From Trichomonas tenax (taxonomy: Eukaryota > Parabasalia > Trichomonadida > Trichomonadidae), in assembly GCA_023091735.1 (NCBI GenBank), contig JALKBU010000800.1:1-24173 (forward strand): DNA of 24,173 nt, read 5' to 3'. How positions within the stretch are numbered: the first letter of the stretch is position 1; each line of letters opens with the position of its first letter. The notes under the pieces are model-generated. The model did not search any database and had not been told where the DNA came from. It worked only from the letters and a program-made list of their open reading frames with translations. Positions 18,654 to 24,173 of this stretch are shown here, piece after piece. A program made the position numbers and the translations under genes.

Positions 18654-19165
18654 TTAAATTTCCCTTTATGGGTAAATTTGAATGGTGTCTTCTTCCGTCA
18701 CAATTTTTTTGGTGTCCAACATAACCCTTAGACACTCTCAAATTTTGAATGGCGGGCGACGGTTTTTGATACATCATTTAAAAAATTTGAAATGCAGGAT
18801 AATAAGAAATATGCAACCTATGGATATAGTCAATTCGTTTGGATGAATTAGAATTTTCAAAAGAGTTGATTTTTACGCCAAAAACTACGCGTTTGCATGT
18901 GTCCTAAAGAAAAAGTTATGTGTCCAAGTGCTCACTTTGTGTGATTTTTTGTTTTTCGTGAAATTTGATCCGAAAAGCCTAAAAAAAGTCAAAAATAAAT
19001 CAGCCATTCATCAATATAATACACGCAGATTACATATATCCACTAAAATTCGCTCTCAAATTTGTTCAAAATAATATCAAAAAGTGACCAAAAATAGGGG
19101 TTTTCTCCAAAAAATTGCGGGGTTTTGTAAAGTTAGGGGACATAAAAGTGACGTTTCGATGCTTC

Positions 19166-19244
19166 TGACATGTAAGGGGCACATATTCAATGAAAACGGT
19201 TGAAAAGTGGACCCACCTTTGACATGTAAGGGCGCACAATTCAA
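19166..19244. repeat. Pair of 25-bp direct repeats 54 bp apart
   Basis: TGACATGTAAGGGG-CACATATTCAAT starts at 19166 and TGACATGTAAGGGCGCACAATTCAAT at 19220. They differ by a few bases only. The minus-strand frame across them (19066-19278) has no other support as a gene. Confidence 0.6.
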
Positions 19245-19865
19245 TTAAGTTCTTTAAGGTTCTTGTAAACAATATCATTTTTTAAGCAGACAAAGATGCT
19301 ATGGAATCACATAAACACATCAATTAATTGGTCTTTGTTGACAAGTTTTACGAGTTAGTCAATACTTTGATTAATCGCTACCTGTACTTGTAAGATTATC
19401 CTTCATTTTGCATTTTTCTCGAAAAATCACAGGAAATCATCTCCTCTCCCCATAGAAACTAGACATTTTACGATTTATCACAAATTTATTATCGAACCAG
19501 CTTACTTTATTCGTTAAAAATTCAAGATTTCGGAGATGTTATTTTCACTTCAAAACCCATCTCCCATCACCCAAAATGAGATGCTATCAGCAGGTATGCT
19601 AAATTTAAAGTGAATACAACATATCAATTGTCAAATATCTTATTTCTTCGTATTTTTTGTAATCTTCATAAAAATAAGCTATCAAACATCAAAAATATTG
19701 CAATTCAACAAGCTACAATAACATGTTAGGGTTATACAACAACAACAAAAAAAAAAAACAAAATTCGAATACCACGTATAATGAGTTGCTGTGTATGAAT
19801 TACGCCGCTAAAATTTGAAAAACAAATTTTAGATATTTGATGTTTTCGAGCAAGAAAGTAAAAAT

Positions 19866-19918
19866 AAAAAAGAAGGAAGGAGAGGAAAAAGGGAGGAGGA
19901 GAAGAAGAAGGAGAGGGA
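19866..19918 (+). repeat. 53-nt uninterrupted purine tract
   Basis: Only A and G occur on the plus strand from 19866 to 19918, in GAA/GGA/GAG-type units. The minus-strand Ser/Phe/Leu-rich frames over it are low-complexity artefacts. Confidence 0.7.
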
Positions 19919-19958
19919 CATCCTTGAAATCTTGGCGAATTTTGATTGCTTTTGAAAT

Positions 19959-20011
19959 GCTTTCGGCGCCAGTGGTGCTATCATCGCCGAAGGCCCGATT
20001 TTTTTTTTTTT
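19959..20011 (+). terminator. Stem-loop followed by T13
   Basis: GCTTTCGGCG (19959-19968) pairs with CGCCGAAGGC (19985-19994), with one T-G type mismatch and a 16-nt loop. Four bases later come 13 consecutive T (19999-20011). This block is GC-rich in an AT-rich spacer. It resembles the 3' end of an RNA polymerase III or snRNA-like transcript, but I cannot identify an RNA body or promoter upstream. Confidence 0.3.
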
Positions 20012-20603
20012 GATATTTTGAGTGTCCACGAATCACCCAAAATGTGTCACTTTTCCAAAGCGTACCAAAAATTCAAAACAAACACAAAAAATGAATTTTA
20101 AAATAGACATACACATGAGAACACTGGACATGGAACTCAGGACACACTTTTTCACTTTTTCGAAAAGCATATCCAAAAATAATGTTATTTCTAAGTTTTC
20201 GATTGAAAAATAAAAAATCTTATTTTAATAATTTTTGTTTAATTTATCCAATTTTACCTAAATCATCAACATATATCAAAAAATCATTGACAGTCGATCA
20301 TTTCTTATTACAATGGTTTAAAGATATGTTGGATATCACAAATCTTAATGAAGTTCTCTTATTTAATACAATATTTGCAGTTTTAAAACAAAGTCATATA
20401 TTTTTATTTCTATAATATAGGTTGGCTACAAAATCATAACACAATATAGGATCATGCTTATTTTAGGTAAATGTCGATTAACATAAGAAGGATAAACAAA
20501 ATTCGAGAAAATGTAAGTAATGTTTGATTCCTGGAAAAAGATCTTCAAAACTGTTTGAATCAAAAGTTCGTTTCCCTTGACCCTTCTTTCGATAAATAAT
20601 TAT

Positions 20604-21168
20604 TTATTTTAAAATATCATCACTATAATAGCAAAACTCTGCTGGTAATAACGAAATTGAATCAGGAATTATCAACCTTTGAATATTTCTAAATCTAGTT
20701 AAAGGTCCAAACAATATATTCTTCACGCAACTGGGCACAATGAATTCAGATTGATTTAAACCACTCGGATAGTAAAGTAATGATTGCACATCTTTTGTAT
20801 ATATAACTCCATCCACCGTACAAAAATGAGTGTTTTCTTTATCAACTTCAATTAACTGATAATTTGGGTCATTATCGAAAGGATTTCCAATTATATTTGA
20901 AACATATTTTGGAATGAAAATGTAATCAATTTGAAGACTATCGAATGCTGTATTCCCAATAATGGTTAATGATGTAGGTAAAGTTAAGTTAATTGCATTA
21001 ATAAATCCATATAAAGGATCATTATCGATTGTTATAAACCCTTCATCAACAATAATGTATTTTATCAATTGCTTATTTGGATAATTTGATACTGAAAGAA
21101 GATCTGGGTTTCCATTAAATTCAACAACTAGTGTTTCAGATGATATTTAATGATCCAACACATGACAT
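20604..21168 (-). pseudogene. BspA-type leucine-rich-repeat protein, truncated and frameshifted
   Basis: Trichomonads carry very large families of BspA-like proteins with TpLRR repeats, many of them candidate surface or secreted proteins. Here YIIVDEGFITIDNDPLYGF, LTLPTSLTIIGNTAFDSL, IDYIFIPKYVSNIIGNPF and RLIIPDSISLLPAEF are characteristic repeat units. The likely start is ATG at 21168-21166, giving MSCVGSLNI. After that the frame meets a TGA, and a one-base shift at about 21140-21146 leads into SSETLVVEFNGNPD and the repeats. Only about 190 residues remain before the stop at 20604, with no C-terminal repeats or tail, whereas family members usually have several hundred. A pseudogene, or an assembly indel plus a truncation, explains this. 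Family assignment is firm. Confidence 0.75.
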
Positions 21169-21255
21169 TTTGACACATCAAAAAATATAATCTTGAATCT
21201 TATTCTAAAGATTTTTATCAATATAAATACAAATCATTAAATAATATATTACAAA

Positions 21256-22638
21256 TTATATATTAAGGCCTCCCCAGGCACTAATAACAACAGTTTTCTT
21301 ACCTTTCTTTCCTTTCTTAGGAGCTGGCTTTGCAGCAATAGCATCAAATGATGGAAAATCTTCTTCTGTTGTTGCTTTCTTCTTCATTGGCATTTGCGGA
21401 AGAAGAGATGGAAATTCCTGCTCATCAGAAAGAACTGGCTCAGGTTTTGGATCTTCATAAACAAACTTCTGGAAGTCATCTTTTGTGATAACGCGAGCTG
21501 GTTCTTTCTGCTTCTTGACAACAGGTGTAAGGCTCTTTATTTCCTTGCGATGTTTGTTTAAAACTTCTTGAGATATGATAGAAGAAAAGTCTGCAAATGC
21601 GAATGTACATTCAGCGCCAGAAGGAAGATGTGTATTTTCATTCTCAACATCATAGCCAACCGCAGCAGAGATGATTGGAACTTCCAAAATATCAGGAGAT
21701 TTTTCTAAAGATCCAAAATGCTCAATCAACATTTTCTTGTTCAAGTTATTGAGGAAAATCAATCGTCCATCATTCGATTGATATAATAGAATCTTTCTTT
21801 CTGATTCATCATGCTTGCAAAGATGAAATTGTGTTTTGTCATCATCGATTGTTTCACTTTTCACTGCTTCAGCGACTTTCTCTAAAGCGGCAATTTTCTC
21901 ATTATCATTATATTCTCTATATACAACTTTTTGTGCTTCTATTGCATCTAATTCTTCGTTCTGTATTGATTTGATGAACTTAGAGTCCGCAATTGTGAAT
22001 CTTGTGAAACGATTTAATGGATCTGATGCAACACGAAGAGTATTAAGTTCTCCATGTGCACCAAAGCATATATTATCGCTGATATAACGATACACTTTGA
22101 TGAATGTGCATTTTGTAAGTTTTGGATAATAAAAACATTTGCATCTTACAGTTTCTGCGCGTGTGAGAGGTTCGTAGCAAACGGGACACTTCGCGGCTTT
22201 GTCACTGTGATGATATATTAATTCTAAACAGTCTGCACATATAATATGTCCACAAGTCGTTAATCTAGGCGCCACAGGCGTAAACATGCAAATAGGACAG
22301 ACGTAATCTTCGCTAACATGCGCAATAGCTGCGTATAAAAGTTCCCATTGCACTCCAGATTCAGGCCAAAAACAATGACCGAACAAAACATCGTTTAATT
22401 CGTTAGAATACTTAGCTGGATCACTTGATTTATCAATTTGCGCTAGATTTTTATATACAAACTGGAAATTCCCTGCTGTAAAAGGATTTAATGATTGCGG
22501 TCTTCTGTGATTATTTGCTCTACATGGCTGAATTCCGAATTTTCTTGTTGCAGAGTGAAATTTGTAAGAATCCTCCGATACACCCGCTGCGTAATCGGAC
22601 TGAGACAGCGTTCTTCCTGGTAAAGTTTTGCCCTTCAA
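21256..22638 (-). CDS. RNF10: RNF10-like RING E3 ubiquitin ligase
   Basis: The 460-codon frame contains a C3HC4 RING: CPIC, CGH, C..C, then CPVC at residues 114-154, counted from the TTG at 22638. Spacing is C-x2-C-x11-C-x-H-x2-C-x2-C-x13-C-x2-C. RING sequence (VAPRLTTCGHIICADCLEL), the upstream NPFTAGNFQFVY block, the W-rich approach to the RING and a basic GKKGKKTVVISAWGGL tail resemble RNF10 and its fungal relative Mag2. Those ligases ubiquitinate 40S proteins uS3 and uS5 of stalled initiating ribosomes; that role here is inferred. The stop is TAA at 21258-21256. No usable ATG exists: the only in-phase upstream ATG (22698-22696) is followed at once by TAA, and the first internal Met is inside the RING. 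A non-ATG start, an unrecognised 5' intron or a local sequence error must explain this. Confidence 0.75.
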   Translation of the reverse strand: MKGKTLPGRTLSQSDYAAGVSEDSYKFHSATRKFGIQPCRANNHRRPQSLNPFTAGNFQFVYKNLAQIDKSSDPAKYSNELNDVLFGHCFWPESGVQWELLYAAIAHVSEDYVCPICMFTPVAPRLTTCGHIICADCLELIYHHSDKAAKCPVCYEPLTRAETVRCKCFYYPKLTKCTFIKVYRYISDNICFGAHGELNTLRVASDPLNRFTRFTIADSKFIKSIQNEELDAIEAQKVVYREYNDNEKIAALEKVAEAVKSETIDDDKTQFHLCKHDESERKILLYQSNDGRLIFLNNLNKKMLIEHFGSLEKSPDILEVPIISAAVGYDVENENTHLPSGAECTFAFADFSSIISQEVLNKHRKEIKSLTPVVKKQKEPARVITKDDFQKFVYEDPKPEPVLSDEQEFPSLLPQMPMKKKATTEEDFPSFDAIAAKPAPKKGKKGKKTVVISAWGGLNI

Positions 22639-22654
22639 AAGATAAATGCTTTTT

Positions 22655-22703
22655 TTGTCTTGTAAAAATACTTTACTTGGCGCAAAATTATTTTACATGG
22701 CAA
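22655..22703 (-). repeat. Imperfect tandem motif before the RING gene
   Basis: On the minus strand TTTGCC-ATGTAAAATAATTT is followed at once by TTTGCGCCAAGTAAAGTATTT. The units are about 20 bp and match at most positions. The ATG of the first copy is AAG in the second. The block may be an upstream promoter element rather than coding sequence. Confidence 0.45.
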
Positions 22704-23028
22704 ACTTTTATATATATAAATATTTTTTTTGAAATCAGCTAATTTCATACATAATACTTAAGCTAAAGAATCGAGCTCACTTCTACCAATCAAAGACTTT
22801 ATATCTCATAACTATCAGCAAATAATTTCAAAATATGGAAAATATTATTCTTAAACTTTTTCAAGATTTACATACTCATTTTACATTTTTGGGTTGAGAT
22901 TTATTTTATAGAGGCCAATTGCAATCGGCATCCATTAATATCAATTGATAGTCTATGATTCATTTTTTTCTATGTATGTCACTTTTCCAGAAAATCATTT
23001 ATATTTTTTGATTAGAAACTCTTCGAAT
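22704..23028. other. Divergent intergenic promoter region
   Basis: This AT-rich region of about 325 bp lies between the RING gene (minus) and the BspA gene (plus). Apart from the initiator-like motifs listed next, I see nothing in it. Confidence 0.45.
22960..23000 (+). promoter_or_regulatory. Initiator-like motifs of the BspA gene
   Basis: Three TCAYW matches precede the ATG at 23029: TCATTTTTTT at 22960, TCACTTTT at 22979 and TCATTTA at 22995. The last would place +1 at 22997 and give a 32-nt leader, which is plausible for a trichomonad gene. Confidence 0.45.
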
Positions 23029-24173
23029 ATGATGATTTTTGGCACTCTCTGATATCGGAAATAATGTTGTATCTTATGCAGTTCCATCGAGTTCTACAAC
23101 AATCATTAACGGGAGTGAAACTTCGTACTTTGCGAAAAATTCTGTTTCAACACTAAAATATTTATCATTTGAATCTCCATCATCATTAACGCATATTGGC
23201 CACTATGCATTTTATCGATGCATTTCATTAGTTGAAGTTAACTTGCTAAATTGTTCAAATTTGATTTATATTGGAACTTGTTCTTTTGCATTTTTATCAT
23301 CATGTACAAAATTGATATTTCCAAGTTCCTCAGTTCTCCAAATTCTTGATTCATGTGCATTTGCCGATATAAAAGCAACACAAATTGACCTTCCTTCATC
23401 GCTGAGATTTATCAACGATGGTAAGTATGAACTAGGATGCTTTTCACGCACTCCCATTCCAGAATTTCGATTCAACGAAGGATTGTTGAAAATCGGATCG
23501 AATTCATTGATGTATTCAATCATTAAAAAGGTCTTTCTTCCATCCTCAATAACATATTTACATCCACTTGCAATTTCATATCTATGGACATTAGAAGAAA
23601 TAATTACTGATGGTTCCTCCTCAGCATTTATTATTTATAAAAACTTTTTGTACAATTCAGATGGTACAGAATTATATTTAGTTCCCGCAAGACATTCTGG
23701 CAAATTTGTATTTAAAGATGGTGTGAAAATTTTTAAATATCCATCATTTTGCTATTCTACTGTTATTTCCATTGTTATCCCTGATTCAGTTTCAACTATA
23801 GAAAGTGCAGTATTTTTTCACTGTCTAAATTTAGTTGAAATAACAATTCCATTTTCTTGTCCAAGTTTTAATAATAATATTTTGCTCGATTGTCCCAAAC
23901 TTTCAAGAATTGCAATAAGATTGAAAATAATAACCAATTTACAGCTGTCTGCATTTCCAATAACATCTGTCATCATTGGAGAAAGGACCGAAATTATATC
24001 ATCAAATGCATTCACAAGCATTTCAAGATTATCATCTATCATCATTCCTCCGAGTGTTTCTTTCATCGGAGCCAATGCATTTGCAGGACTTCAGTCCTTG
24101 AAGAAAATCATAATCTTTGGATCATCGAACATCAGCATCAGCAACACATCATTTGCAAACACGAATCCTCGAT
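23029..24173 (+). CDS. BspA-type leucine-rich-repeat protein, partial at window end
   Basis: From about 23036 to the last base the plus strand has one open frame of about 375 codons without a stop. It is full of TpLRR/BspA units such as LTHIGHYAFYRCISLVEVNL, LIYIGTCSFAFLSSCTKLIF, VISIVIPDSVSTIESAVFF and SSIIIPPSVSFIGANAFAGL. The apparent start ATGATG at 23029 is out of phase. It reads MMIFGTL and meets TGA at 23050-23052, whereas removing one T from the T5 run 23036-23040 would join it to LALSDIGNN. No other in-frame ATG occurs before about 23510. The 3' end lies beyond the window. BspA-like proteins are candidate adhesive surface proteins in trichomonads; a role here is inferred. The gene is either recently frameshifted or affected by a homopolymer error. 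Confidence 0.78.

Larger units (their letters stand above)
17801..20603. other. 2.8-kb gene-poor region
   Basis: No frame here has convincing protein character. The stretch at 18480-18610 is less AT-rich and may be decayed coding DNA, but every frame contains stops. TAGGGGATG recurs at 18062, 18082 and 18641. Short G-runs are frequent on the plus strand up to 19240. A plus-strand frame ending at 20415 is AT-rich and has no family resemblance. Specific structures are listed separately. Confidence 0.5.

Noticed and set aside
1967..18936. TCCAAGTGCTC(G/A)CT shared at 1967-1980 and 18923-18936
   Set aside because: Thirteen of 14 matching bases with no extended similarity on either side could be chance in 24 kb.
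19800..20036. Two overlapping minus-strand frames with hydrophobic Ser/Leu/Phe runs
   Set aside because: The hydrophobic part is only the translated purine tract, and the rest overlaps the stem-loop. No family signal.
20182..20415. 77-codon plus-strand frame
   Set aside because: AT-rich Phe/Leu/Lys composition, no domain, no true ATG or initiator. It is more likely a chance frame.
23266..24075. Minus-strand frames opposite the plus-strand BspA gene
   Set aside because: They are shadows. The plus frame has the LRR repeats and no stop to the end of the window.
1..24173. CRISPR array, bacterial operon or Shine-Dalgarno signals
   Set aside because: No regular spacer repeats, and the gene content is clearly eukaryotic.

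Overview
The window looks like nuclear DNA of a trichomonad parabasalid. A Tritrichomonas or Trichomonas lineage fits best, but I cannot fix the species from sequence alone. The grounds are: long intron-free genes set in very AT-rich spacers; BspA-type leucine-rich-repeat genes; a decayed Maverick/Polinton DNA polymerase B; Pmp/beta-helix-like cysteine-containing surface-type proteins; a TCA-type initiator about 20 nt before an ATG; and UAAA tetranucleotides just after stop codons. The genetic code looks standard, since a 2,632-codon and a 943-codon frame contain no internal UAA, UAG or UGA.

Region 1 (1-6361) is a graveyard of nested mobile and duplicated DNA. Two copies of one surface-type gene lie head to head. 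Arm A is on the minus strand, 2681 down to 1, and runs off the window. Arm B is on the plus strand, about 5130-6361. Arm A is split at 566-2107 by a 1,542-bp element with imperfect terminal inverted repeats and a TTAA duplication; arm B supplies the empty site. Between the arms lies a plus-strand Maverick-type remnant: a 5'-truncated polymerase B (2926-4755) with frameshifts, two UAG stops and a mutated catalytic motif C, then a broken RuvC/A22-like Holliday-junction resolvase (4848-5075).

Region 2 (6512-17777) holds two large intact minus-strand genes in tandem. The gene at 6512-14410 encodes a 2,632-residue protein with ankyrin repeats at both ends and eight C2 domains joined by serine/acidic linkers. 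This suggests a soluble, calcium-responsive membrane-binding scaffold. The gene at 14946-17777 encodes a 943-residue all-helical protein of unknown function, with a clear initiator motif.

Region 3 (17778-20603) is a 2.8-kb stretch with no convincing gene. It contains short G-rich repeats, a 54-bp-spaced repeat pair, a 53-nt purine run and a stem-loop followed by 13 T.

Region 4 (20604-24173) holds a truncated, frameshifted BspA-LRR gene (minus), an RNF10-like RING E3 ligase (minus) that lacks an obvious ATG, and a second BspA-LRR gene (plus). The last is frameshifted just after its apparent start and then stays open to the end of the window.

I see no operon logic. These look like independent eukaryotic genes. 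The most notable points are the resolvase beside a Maverick polymerase, the TTAA element with its empty site, the eight-C2/ankyrin protein, and the start-codon puzzle of the RING gene.
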